Source: Ailurus styani (taxonomy: Eukaryota; Chordata; Mammalia; Carnivora; Ailuridae). From it: a stretch of 64,000 bases of DNA. Shown in pieces: positions 24,130-36,116 of this stretch. The first letter of the stretch is position 1. Each line of letters opens with the position of its first letter. The position numbers and the translations under genes are program-made. The notes beneath the pieces were generated by a model. That model saw nothing but the letters and a program-made list of their open reading frames with translations, made no database searches and was not told the origin of the DNA. Location of the stretch: positions 1,724,344 through 1,788,343 of the forward strand of contig LNAC01000019.1 of assembly GCA_002007465.1 (NCBI GenBank). Direction: 5' to 3'.

Positions 24130-25727
24130 CTGCCATCAAGCATAAAGGACATTAATCGTTTCCCACGAACAGAAACCTGTATGTTTCTGTGTGTTGCAAC
24201 AGTAAACCAGTATCAAACAACATTTGATTTGGAGCTCATCCAAAAACACACTGGAGCAAAAACCCATTCCTTGAAATTTTGGGTACAGGTCCGAAGCCTT
24301 TCATTTATTTTTTTAACAGAAGATTTCCAAATAAAATTTACCATTAAAATTAAGTAAAAGTAACATTCAATCATTACATTGCAAAATAAATCCATTCCCA
24401 AACTAAATATGTATGTATAATTATCTTTACCAGGTGTAGACAATACCACAGCTATTCATCCACAAAGTAGCCAGGATAAAACGTCAAAAGTAAATATCCC
24501 ATTATATTTCATATAGGGTTATATTTATGCCAAATGCTGGTCTCAATTTTTTTCAAACTACATAAACAGAAACATATGACTGCAAATATTTTTTACACAT
24601 TTAAAAATAGCTTATGCTTATGAAATTACCTTTCAGATTCCCATGTACATTTTTCACAAAATGCTTTATGGATTTTATCAATTAATACCTTCTAGCTTCT
24701 TTTAATAATTTCCCTTCCATTTATGAAACCTAGAATATTAGCACCTTGATTATCTTGCAGTGTCACTCATAGATCAGCAATAATAACATTAATTAAAATG
24801 TGCTGCTTCTTTGCTTAGCAATTTTTTTTCTTTTGAGAAAAGCAATCTGTACTGTAAAGGGAAGCATATTGTGCGGAGGTGATTTATATACAGACCTTCC
24901 AAGACCTGGGTTCAGAGGCTTCCTGTCCCCAACAACATTGCAGACCCTTCAGTCTTCAATGAAAACATAAAATACTTAGACATATCAACCTAATAGACAC
25001 TGCATCTCCAAGAGGACTGATGCTCCCCAAGTGGAAGCAGGAAACAGGAAGAAAGCTAGCTAGCATTAAACAAAACATAAATATAAAACTCGTAATAAAA
25101 GGCACTGTGGGAAAACCCCACGGCTGCAAGGAAATGATTATTTATGCATTTAAATAAAACAGGCGTGTGACCCATGTATATGAGCGAAGGTATCACATAT
25201 GTGTATCACATTTAACAGCTAACAACCATGGCAGAGTTATAATCGCAGAATCTAAAAGTTCTCACCTAAAAACTATTATATACCAATAAAAACAGACAAT
25301 TTCAACAGAGCCTTTGCTTTATAGTACCATACTGCCCCCTCATGTGTAAATGGAATACAAAATGATTTAAATTTCTCTGAACAAATATTTGCTAGTGAAA
25401 ATGTTAATTTAGTGCTCCAACTGGTAACCAGCTAACACCATATTTCCACAGACTCTGTGTTCCAGTCGGGCACTCTGGCACATAGCAAACTACTTATCTG
25501 CCTTAAAAAAAATCCCCTGCTGTCTAAACTACTGTCCACAGCTGGATTTATTACCATCTGTCACTGTGCAAATTAAAGAAGGTTGTGGGGTAGTGGGAAC
25601 AGGAGAGACGTTAGGCTGAGAAGTGCATGGCAATGTGAAGGAAGAAGAAAAGATGGGAAAACTTAATTCCATTGGAAGAAAACAGCACATGTGTGTGGCC
25701 AACTTTTGGAATGGCACCTTGATTTAC

Positions 25728-25772
25728 CTGTGTTTGATCTTTACAAATATGGGAAATATCTCTGGGACGGTA
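25728..25772 (-). CDS. Candidate 45-nt exon E (unidentified gene)
   Basis: Minus-strand segment with a good acceptor (GGTTTCCGATTTCAG) and a strong donor (ACACAG|GTAAAT). In phase 0 it reads YRPRDISHICKDQTQ. It is short, so support comes only from splice signals and from phase agreement with candidate A. Confidence 0.25.
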
Positions 25773-26124
25773 CTGAAATCGGAAACCAAACAATACACAA
25801 AGCCAATACATCCAAAGGCTAGATAAACAATGGCAAAGTGATAGCCCCAGAACTGATGATAGCTGGTACCCTTCTGAACAGACCTCCCTCCAAGATCCAC
25901 ACTGATGACTGCTGTTCCCCCTCACATCTCACAGTGAAAGGATGAGTAGGAGTATGGGGGGTGAGCTGTGGGGCAGCTCAAGTCTACAGAGTCAAACTAC
26001 CAAGCAAGACAGGACCTGGGAGTGTGACTCCAATGCTCTCAGGGGACTGATCTGAGACATCCCAGGGCAGAGCCTCCAGAAGCCTCTGGAATACTTATGA
26101 CAATGTTTAGTTAATATCAGAATA

Positions 26125-26685
26125 TCTGAGAGAATACTATTCAGCCATAAAAAAGACAAGGAAATCTTGCCATATGTGACAACATGGATGGACACTGAGA
26201 GCGTTATACTAAGTGAAATCAGACAGAGCAACACAAGTACTCTGTGATCTCGCTTATAGGAGGAGTCTAAAAAAAAATTAAAATAAATTAAAAACAAACA
26301 AACAAAAACCTAACTCCTAGAAATAGAACAGATTAGTGGCAGCTGGAGGCAGGAGGATGTGGATGGGGGGAAATGGATGAAGGTGGTCAAAAGGTACAAA
26401 CTTCTTCCAGTTATAAGATAAAGTTATGGGGATGGAATGTACAGCCTGGTGACTACAGTTAACAATACTGTATTGCATATTTGAAAGTTGCTAAGAAAAT
26501 AAACCTTAAAAGTTCTCATTACAAGAAACAAAAATTTTTAAGTATGTGAGGTGTTGGGTATTAACTCAACTTACTGTCATAATCATTTCACAATACATAT
26601 ATATATTAAATCATTAAACTGGACGCCTTAAACGAATACAAACATTTTATGTCAATTATATCTGAATAAAACTGGAGAGAAATTA
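26125..26685 (+). mobile_element. Old L1 3' end
   Basis: Contains the conserved 'gaatactattcagccataaa' and 'acaacatggatggacactga' region and 3' UTR text 'gtatatctgaataaaactgg'-like at the end. Diverged and 5'-truncated. Confidence 0.82.
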
Positions 26686-26729
26686 TGTCTGGGAATGGGG
26701 ACTGGGCTTCAGGTTTGTTTTGTTTTCCT

Positions 26730-26790
26730 TTGATTTGCATTTTAAAGTTTCCACGTGATTCTTCTGTGTAGCCAAGGCTGAGAAATGCCC
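26730..26790. repeat. MER5A-like fragment
   Basis: Text 'ccacgtgattcttctgtgta' followed by 'gccaaggctgagaaatgccc' resembles one end of MER5A-type hAT MITEs. Only about 60 bp remain. Confidence 0.4.
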
Positions 26791-27084
26791 AATCATTATA
26801 AAGCTCTCTCTACTTTTGTTGGATAGACCAAAGTCAAAATCAAAACCCCAGAAAAATTATTTCAGAAAAACTGACACAACCAATTCCCTGGAACTTCCCA
26901 AGTCCTAATTAGAGTAAAATATTTCAAAGATTCTAAATATCAGCCACTCCTTCAATAAACTCCATGTTGTATTAATATTTCAGAGAGTTAACCTCTCATC
27001 TGAATGAGGGGATACCAAAGCACATTTACTAACTTGAGAAGGAACTAACCTAGCTTTTAAGTCTTCTCAACTATGGAAATTTAG

Positions 27085-27250
27085 ACATATTCCTTAAAAC
27101 AGGGTACTTCATCTTCTCATCTGTATAATGACAGCTATAACAAATACATCTCATGTTATTACAGGGATTAAATGAGAAAATGTTTATAAAGAGTTTAGTA
27201 TAGCAGTTGGCCCACCATAACCAGAAATAAATGGGAGCTACTGATATTTT
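27085..27250 (+). repeat. MIR SINE
   Basis: 'tacttcatcttctcatctgt', 'gggattaaatgagaaaatgt' and 'agtatagcagttggcccacc' follow the MIR 3' half. Confidence 0.65.
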
Positions 27251-27559
27251 TAATATGATCACATATAGTAAATAATGATAATAAAAATGGATTTAGATCC
27301 CCACTACTCAGCTCAACCACTGTTTTTGAGAGGGCACTAATTTCTTAAGGTCTTGAATATTTCTCCAATTCACTGTTTAATTATTCTGAACACTATGATT
27401 CTAAAATATTTATGGAAAAAAACCATCCAGCAATGGGCAAAAGAAACAAATAGAGCCCCTTATTGAAATTCCCAAGTGAGCTAGAATCACATCATTATTT
27501 TGTGTGCACTGCAGCACTAAAATTTGAGATTTAAATTACTTCCTCTTTCACTGAATACA

Positions 27560-27740
27560 TTTAACATTTAAAAAACACCTACTAGGTAGTAGGCTTTCTT
27601 TAATATTCTCACAACTTTTGAGGAAAGCATTGTTCCCCACATTTTAAAATGATAAAAGCTCAAAGATTAAATCATGAATCCAAGTCTCTTTTCAAATCTA
27701 AGTTTGAAAAAGGTAGAGTTGGCATCTCCACTCGGCTGAT
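27560..27740 (-). repeat. MIR-like SINE, minus strand, diverged
   Basis: 'acacctactaggtagtaggc' and 'cacattttaaaatgataaaa' follow the MIR reverse order. Confidence 0.5.
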
Positions 27741-28990
27741 TCCAAAGCTCCTGTTGCCCGTTTAAAAAACAAAATTTAATTCTCGGGGGGAAAAAAAAAT
27801 TACCAACTATACTACTCTATATCTCTTTAAAAAGAGTAAAACTGGAGATTATATAATCTCAGATTATGTATATAAGAGATTATCTACCGAAGACTAACCA
27901 TCATTGTACTATGTCTTCCCAGATGTTTCAAGACCCCATTACCTTTCATGTGTATCTACCTTGTTTGCCAAGGCACTAGCCTCAAGTACTCAATTCTTTT
28001 TCTTATTTGTTTTTTAAGCTACAAAGCTATGCTCTCGTGGTTCTCTCTGAAATACCAGAAATAACTTTTAAAAAATATTTTAAATATTTTTTAAAATATT
28101 ATTTTTAAACTTAGAAGAAGAGGAAACAGTAAACTGTTGATACTTTAAAAGTTTTGACCTGTTTTCTGGCCATCTGAATCTAGAAGTTACAATTTTGTTT
28201 GTCTTGTTCTATGTGGCCAAGATGTGTGTCATCTTAAGCACTGACTTCCCGATTCTAGAACCACTGTATGGATGCAAATTCCTTTACTGCTCAGGTCTCC
28301 TTCCAAAATCCTTGGACTCTCCTAACTTTTCTAGCACCATGCTACCTTCATTGTAGGGCAGATGAACTAACCTGAAACAATTCTAAAAGATCAAGTCTAC
28401 TCAAAACATTTTTTTCAGGGTAGAAAGTTTCTTCACTGCACCTACGTATTTTACAACAAAGAAAAACTCAAAACAGACAATCCAATGACAAAAACAAAAC
28501 CCCACACGTAGGCATGTCAGGTAAGCAAGTGCATATTCAGGTCTCCTGAGTGTCAGCACAAACACAAGTCTGGCACCACCTTTCAGTAACAGATTCCTCA
28601 GACTCAACAACCCGCACGTTTATGCCCATGGGACTCAGCCCTACAGATAAACACCTCCCTAAGTCCTTCCTACTCTGCCACCAGGGGCCACATATGGAAA
28701 TGACTGGGCTGATCTGTACATATACAGGAAATAAAAATGGTCTCTGAAAAGTTTGCTTTAATACCCAACTCAAGCCTGCAGTATTTGATTCAACTAAATT
28801 AACTAGTAATATGGTTAAAGGGAATTAAGGAGGTTGAGAGTAGTCTTTTTTTTTTTTTACATGTTTCTAGAGAAGAATTCACTGGTCTTCACTGCTATAG
28901 GAAGATTATTGATACCTGTGCATATTCCTATTATCTTTAATAATAATAGTTGCAACTACTGGGTAGTTGGAAATATATGCCTGGCATATT
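27741..28990. other. Unique DNA
   Basis: An AT-rich imperfect inverted repeat lies near 28069-28105. Nothing else recognised. Confidence 0.35.
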
Positions 28991-28994
28991 CTTA

Positions 28995-29075
28995 TGACCA
29001 AGTGCTTGATCTATAAAGATTTGAACCCAGATTTCCTGACTCCAGTATGGATGTGTTAGTCACTATGCTGCCCTG
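28995..29075 (-). repeat. MIR fragment, minus strand
   Basis: 'gatttgaacccagatttcct' then 'gactccagtatggatgtgtt' and 'agtcactatgctgccct' match the MIR head in reverse. Confidence 0.55.
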
Positions 29076-29619
29076 TGTCCAGTATTACCCAATCACACAT
29101 GCCCCATTCATACTATGTCTTCTTTGATGATGGCATATCTCACCCAACTATTCTACCCATAAACAGGGAGAGGGAGAGCCAGCAGGCAGTTGGAAATCAA
29201 TACCTACTCCCCTTAGTAAACATTTAATGCACAAAGAGGGACAGAGACAAAATTTCCAGTCTTCTTTCCACAATATTGAACTACAGAATGGCCAGATATT
29301 CCTTCCAGTTTCAGAGTCTATAGTGTGTCCAGACAAACATTCATCACCTTAAGGTCGTATGACTCTAAGGTGGCAACAAGGTAGCCTGAACCTTCCCTCT
29401 ACAACATAACTTTGGAAGTCAGCTACTGTGTGAGCAGTACATAGGGAACTCTGAAAACCTTCCAGCTGTCTGTCCTTGAACTGGCTCGACCCCATGACTA
29501 AATACAGGTCTGTTACAGAAAATATAACTAGAATCGACAATAGGGGCTCACAGTGAAATACCAGTTGGGTTTAGAATTGATGCTGGAAGTAGTCTAAGGC
29601 TTCGTGTTTGTTCTGGTTC

Positions 29620-29800
29620 ATTAGAACTCAGAATCTCAGAACTGAAAAGTATCCTACTTATCACTTAGGCCAAGCCCTTTATCTCACCGTGGAACAAACC
29701 AAGGCCCCTGTAGTTAAAGATTTGCTCATTTTTATACCACCAGTTAGTAGTAAACCCAAGCTTTGTTCCCAGACCAAGGCCTCAATGCCAACTGCTATAT
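29620..29800. repeat. Ancient MIR3/L2-like repeat
   Basis: 'cagaatctcagaactgaaaa', 'gccaagccctttatctcacc' and 'cccaagctttgttcccagac' resemble an old mammalian family with the 'gaactggaaggacc' core. Confidence 0.4.
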
Positions 29801-31842
29801 CCCATCTTGCTGGCTCTGGTCCTTTCTTTCCAACAGACTGCTCTTTATTCACGTGCTTCCTCATCAGGGGAGATTCTGCTTAATAGCTGCAGTTCCTCCA
29901 AGTGCTTTCATATGTGTTATCTGATGCAAGGCTCAACATGGGGATCTGTGAGGCTGACACTGGACCGTGTTACAGGGTTTGGTTCGGACTGCCAGCTTCC
30001 GGTCAACACGAGGCCCCTCCCACTGTGTCACAGAAGACAGGGGGAAGGGCAGCCAAGAAGAATGGGAGGGAAAAGAGGGGCAGGAGACATTCCCAGTCCC
30101 AGCTTATTCATCCTATGGCCTCGGGTTCAGGCTTCCACTGTGGCCCTGACTTACCCTGAGCTTTTCAAAAAACAACTTCAATTTTGGTTTACAACACCCT
30201 CCTGAAGGGAAGGGGAGAGGGAGGGGGAAAAAAAAGCAAAAAGTGTACTTTTTTGGAATTTATCAAATTGCTAGAGTTCCTCTTTTTCTTTCTTTCCAAG
30301 CTTTTAGCTTTAATTTCTTAGAGACATTTTCAGACCCCTTCCCAAGTCCTAATGGGGTATATACCATATTGATTTCTGTAGCACTCCATGCACTAGAGTA
30401 ATACATAACTGACTTTGTTTTTTTTACTTCAAGATTTCGGTAAATGACAATGTTTATCTACCAGACTTTATATAATGAAACATACCCCCAGAACTACCTA
30501 CCCCAAACCATGGGTATTTTCAGTGCCATGAACTGTGCATACAACATCTATGCCCTGGTTTTTCTAGTGTTCAACAAGAACTGACATAGATAATGATAAT
30601 AATTAATAACTCTGATATATTGGGAACTAAATGGCATTAAGAAAATGTTTATAGGCTCCCTAAATAGCTTTCTCTCCACTCAATTCACAAGGGAAACTTC
30701 TCCTGATCAAGCCAAAGCTACACGACTCTTACACTCACGGTGTGAACATATATTCCCAGTTATAAAATGTTGTTTTCTGGTTTGCAAACCTTTAAAAACA
30801 CTCCAGGTGCAGTTTTATCAATTTGCACCTGCAAACATTTGGGAAACACAAGCATACACCTTCCAAAGTCAGAAGAATACACTTTCCCAAACACAGCTGT
30901 AACTTTGACTTTCAAAACCCAAATGCCAACAAATATTCTTCACTAAATAAAAATCCAGTAAGTAAAAAAAGTTCTCCTTTCAGCAATAAAAGCCTAGAAT
31001 AACATTAAGGAAATAGAGATACTCTACACCAACAACGAAGCATACTCCATACATGATATTCCCTTTTTTCTCTTACTCCTCTTCCTCCAATTTTGGTGTA
31101 CCACTTCTCCCAGATTTTGGGGGTTTTTTCACCCTTTATCTTTGCAGGACTCAATGCTCCCTTAGAAATCACTTGGTCCTAACAGCAGCACAGAGGATCA
31201 GAACACACGAAACCTGCTATTTGCAATCCCCAAAGGCCTAGGGATCCATAAGAAGAGGCCTCCCCAACCTAGCACTAGCTCTAGCCATGACAAAAAGCAG
31301 GCCCCTCCTTCAATGACATCTGTGACACTTTAAACTGAGTACAAGTAAACACACTAGTCATTTTTTGACATTTTCAAGGTGAATGACATTTTTTCTTCTG
31401 GAATACAAGCCATGATTCCCATTCATCTGAGTAGGCCAAAATGACTATGTCCCTAGAAAGAGAAAATAAGCCACAGACGTATTAGTTCTCTAAAAGCAAA
31501 TGTGTGGATTTTAATCACAGTGAAGACAACATCTCCTGAAGGCATGTATATGATTATAATTATCAGAATCATCTAAAACCTTTTTCAAGTATATATGCCC
31601 CCAGGCATGGCCCACATATTTAAGAGATACTGCAACAGATTTTTTTTTCTCTCCATTTTTAACTTTCATGAAAATGAAATGCCTAAAGCAAAACCATGTT
31701 TTGAAGGTGGTCATTGGTGGTCCTTTATGAGAAGCTGCATGGTGGGGGCAGGGAATGTTTACCAGTCTTCAATCAATGTTTTTAAAATTTATAGGAACAG
31801 TTTGGTTTAGTTTTTTATTGGTAATTTTTTTGTTTCAAATTA
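29801..31842. other. Unique DNA
   Basis: Overlapping short open frames near 29.8-30.2 kb lack splice support. No repeat recognised. Confidence 0.35.
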
Positions 31843-32166
31843 GAGTTGTCCCTTGAATAATGTGGGGGTTACAGTGCTGACCTCCCCTCCCCTAAGCAAT
31901 CAAAAATCAACATATAACTTTTGACTTTCCAAAACCTTAAATACTAATAGACTACTGTTGACCTATGTTGTTACTGATAACATACACAGTTGATTAACAC
32001 ATATTTTGTGTGTCATATGTGTTACATACTGTATGCTTACAATAAAATAAGCTAAAGAAAATTTTATTGGAATATACATTTACAGTATTGTACTGTATTT
32101 ATCTAAAAAAAACTGTGTGCAAGTGAACCTACACAGTTCAAACTTGTATTGTTCAAACATCAACTG
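31843..32166. mobile_element. Tigger-like DNA transposon (MITE)
   Basis: The left end 'gagttgtcccttgaataatg' and the right end '...ttcaaacatcaactg' are imperfect inverted repeats of the 'cagttgacccttgaacaa' type. A TA dinucleotide sits on both sides (31841-31842 and 32167-32168), the usual target of Tc1/mariner elements. No transposase frame is present. Confidence 0.72.
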
Positions 32167-32234
32167 TACAATTTATTCATGTTACAAAACTGATAACTAA
32201 CACATTATATTCCTTGTAGAAATTCTGGTAAACT

Positions 32235-32282
32235 GGAGAGGAGAGGAGAGGGGAGGGGAGGGGAGGGGAGGGGAGGGGAGGA
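32235..32282. repeat. (GGGGA)n minisatellite with G4 potential
   Basis: GAGGA units turn into GGGGA. Six consecutive GGGG tracts lie at 32250-32278, separated by single A residues. This fits the G-quadruplex pattern on the plus strand. Confidence 0.95.
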
Positions 32283-32283
32283 A

Positions 32284-33342
32284 GAAAACTCTTTAAAGAA
32301 GATTCAAAACCACCCATCATTCCACACTCAGAAACATTTGTTAAAATTTTAATGACTATTCTTCAGAGCTTATTTTTCCCCCATGTAACACTTGTCTCAT
32401 TTTAAAGAGGCCAATACATGACTACAAAAATATATGGACCTCGGTGTCCTAAAATTTGCCAGTATTCAGTCCTTCACTACACTGATAGGTGACCTCTGCC
32501 ATCTATAATAGTTAGGAATAAGCTTTGGGGAAGATTTGATTTCTAAACACCTCAGCATATAGCTAGATTTCACCTCCTAATTGAAATGTTTCTGATTAGG
32601 AATTTAGAAAATACTCATGCATAATTTTAAGAATATTCCAACCAGTCCAATGTTTCAACCCTCACGCCACCAACTCAAACCTCCATGGAAATCACACATA
32701 ACGGCACCTGATACCGACTCCTTCAGTATGTACTGCACAACTCGTTTTAATAAGACTTAAATACGATGGAAGCATAATCTTTACCTAGTTCCTGCACTTT
32801 CAAAGGTGAAGCTCAAAAGGTTAATGCTTATATTCCTGCATTATACCTCAGTTTGGAACTTGCTAACTCTCAGGTATAACAGCTGTGTTTGAAGTGTAAA
32901 AGGGAAAATCTCCCTCAACTGATTTCACTTCTCCTAGAACCAGCTTTGACACAAATGTTTCCAATCATGATGAATGATGCTATGCCTTAAGTGCATTCTT
33001 TTAATTGGAAGAAAAGAACAGGATGAAACAGCTACAGAATCACACACAGAGAGCAGAACCTCTTCATCTGTATTTCTGTGGATGTTCTAATAATTTAAGT
33101 GCTTGTTACTTACACCTGTATAAATTGTTTAGTACCCGTTGAATTGGGTCATGCATGCTTATCTTTGTCACAGGAATTATTCAAGAATCCAACACTGTCT
33201 GTCATCATTATATGTTTATTTACTGGCATATTACGTTTAAGATTTTTATGTAATTTAAGTCCCAAATCATAAATGTTGGGGAGCCATCAATGAATGTTAT
33301 CACTGAAGGATAAAAGTCTACCATGGAATAGGATTTTTAAAT
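32284..33342. other. Unique DNA
   Basis: No repeat or exon recognised. Confidence 0.35.
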
Positions 33343-33357
33343 AGTCTCAGGCTATTG

Positions 33358-33529
33358 GTAGGGCTCCTGGGTGGCTCAGTCAGTTAAGCATCTGCCTTTG
33401 GCTCAGGTCATGACCCCAAGGTCTTGGGATGAGCCCTGTGTTGGGCTCCCTGCTCAGTAGGGAGTCTGTTTCTCCCTCTCCCACTCTTGTTCTCTCTCTC
33501 TCTCAAACAAATAAATAAAATATTTAAAA
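33358..33529 (+). mobile_element. CAN-SINE, plus strand, with TSD
   Basis: Head 'gggctcctgggtggctcag', TC run and A-rich tail. The direct repeat 'agtctcaggctat' at 33343-33355 matches 'agtctgaggctat' at 33530-33542 with one mismatch. Confidence 0.95.
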
Positions 33530-33559
33530 AGTCTGAGGCTATATCTTAATGGGTCACCA

Positions 33560-34075
33560 TTAATTACAAAGGGAAAAAAACCTGTTTTTACAATTAAAAA
33601 AATATGGCAGTCATCACCTCTGACAGTTTTAAAACACAACCACAAATTTGTTGACACTCCTGCATCAAGAGTGGCATCTACACTCCTTCCCCCTTGAATC
33701 TGGGAAGCTCCTGACCAGGCCAACCAACAGCATATGCATTAGTGATGTTATAGGACTACGGATGCTAGACTATAAAAGGGCCTACGGTCTCCGTCCTGGT
33801 GGCTAGAACACTCCCTTAGGCTGCCATGCTCGGTGAGGAAACACAAGCTTGTGTAGGAAATTCTGTTCAATAGTCCCAGAGGAGCCTTACCTCTGGGTCA
33901 CCCCAGCCTAGGCACCAGATATAAGTATGGAGGCCTTCAGATGATTCCAGTCCCAGCCATTCAAACTTCTCACCTTATTTGCTTAGAACAATCAACATCA
34001 TTTACCTCCCAAAAATACATAACCTGAATCTAATCATGAAGATTCAAAATAAAGATCATTTTATAAAAGAACTGG
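33560..34075. repeat. Ancient interspersed repeat, family unassigned
   Basis: 'aggccttcagatgattccag', 'ccccagcctaggcaccag' and 'cataacctgaatctaatcat' match phrases common to very old mammalian repeats. I do not assign a family. The next L1 starts at its right edge. Confidence 0.4.
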
Positions 34076-35597
34076 TCTAGACTTCCAGGGAAAATGGTGG
34101 AGTATTAGGATCCTAAGTACACTTTGTCTCATGGTTACAACTCAATAGCACCCACATCAGTGCAAATAACCCAGAAAATGACCCAAAGACTGGCAGAGCA
34201 GACTCTCTACAGGTAAATGTAGAAAAGATGCCACACCGAAGAGAGTAAGAAGGGCAAAGACACTATCAGGAGCCAAATGGACCTGCTGGACTGTCTGCAG
34301 GAGGAAGGGAAAGAGCGGGCATGAAAAGGACCAGACCCCACACCAGACACCTCAGGCATGGGGAACACACACTGGGAAGAGGAATTCCCATAACATTTGG
34401 CTTTAAAGGGACCTGATTTCACAAGTTCTTATGATTGATGGGGCTTAGCACCTGGAACTTTAAGAACCAGTGGGCTTGGCTTTGGGAGCTAAAGGGTGAG
34501 AGGAAACTGAGTTACCACCCTTAAACAGACAGCACAACAAACAACCCTGCTGAGATACAGCATAGAGGCAGCAGTTTGAAAAACACCTGGAGTATACGGG
34601 AAGGAGATTTATTTACTAATCTCAGAGCACAGGCTAGAAGGGGCAGGGATCGCTGGGATACTTCTCCAAGAAAAAAAGAGCTAGTGGCACCAATTTACCC
34701 AACTTGCTTCCCAGCGTAGATATACAGACATCTGCAGGAACCAGCACAGTGCCAACATTTTCCACCTAGCTTGCTAAAAGCACCCCAGCCCCATCATACT
34801 TCTATGGATATGTTCACCCACAACCCAGCCAGCCTCAGCAGGAATTTTCCCAAGCTGCTGCAGGTCCTCTCCCATAGAGCACTGGTGTGGACCTTGCTGT
34901 CACCATGAACCCTGCCCCCTCCAATAAACACTTGACCATAGCCCATCCAAAGTGGTTCCAAAAGCCTGGCACTGTGCAAGCAGCTCTGCCAGTGGCCAGC
35001 ACCACTGCAAAGTAACTCTTGTCTCAGGGAGAGGGGAAGATAAATAGATATGTCATCCTAACTGCAGACATTAGGTCTGACTGAAGAACACACCAACCAA
35101 AAAAAGCATCACAGGGGACAACTCAGGGAAACCACCCTGCAGTTCAGTGCTATCGTTCCTCTGGCAAATGCATAGTCTGACTCAACTCAAGCCCAAGGCA
35201 CCCTCAGACCGGCCCCCCTATCAACCCAGGGACCAAACCCTGCACACAACAGGCAAAGAAAGCCATGGTACATGACTGGATTGAACAAAGCCAGATCAGC
35301 CGCAACAGCAGCATGCAAGTAACACGCATCAGAGATCCCCATGAAGTGCCAGGTCATGGTGAACAGAGGACATTGCACTGCAGGACACTACAGGACCTCT
35401 CATTCATAAGCCATTACTTTAAAGAGCAGGAGACATAGCTGACTTGCCCAAACATAGAAACTAACACAGAGAGTTAGACTGAATGAGGAGACAAAGGAAT
35501 ATGTCCCAAATGAAAGAACACGAAAATCACAGCAAAAGATCTAAGCAAATGTTTACTTAAAGCAGTAAAATTATATTTATAAAACTAAGTCAAGGCT

Positions 35598-35812
35598 GGG
35601 GCACCTAGGTGGCTCAGTCAGTTGAGCATCTGACTCTTCATTTTGGCTCAGGTCATGATCTCAGGGTTGTGGGACTGAGCCCCACATTGGGCTCCATGCT
35701 CAGCAGCAAGTCTGTTTCTTTCCCTCTCCCTCTGTCCCTCCCGCCACACTTGTTCTCATGTTCTCTCTCTCTCTCTCTCTCTAATAAATGGATGAATCTT
35801 TAGAAAAAAATA
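35598..35812 (+). mobile_element. CAN-SINE inside L1
   Basis: Head 'ggggcacctaggtggctcag', CT-rich body and a run of TC at 35762-35783. It sits at the point where L1 ORF1 is lost. No clean target-site duplication. Confidence 0.93.
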
Positions 35813-36116
35813 AAAATCAGTAAATGTAACTGTTGAAATTAGAAAATGTAAAGTATGACACCATATACCTAAAATGTGGGGGGAGGAAGAGTAAAGAATG
35901 GATTCAAACTTAAGTGACAATGAACTTAATATAAACTACTATATGCAGAAGATGTTATACACAAACCTAATGGTAACCACAAATCAAAAACTAATGATAT
36001 GCAAAAAAATAAAAACAAAGGAATCCAAGCATATCACTAAAGAAAACCAACAAGCCATGAGAGAAGAGAGCAAGAGAACAGAAAAGTACAAAAACAACCA
36101 TAAAACAAGTAACAAA

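Noticed and set aside
28069..28105. AT-rich inverted repeat
   Set aside because: Imperfect and expected by chance in AT-rich DNA.
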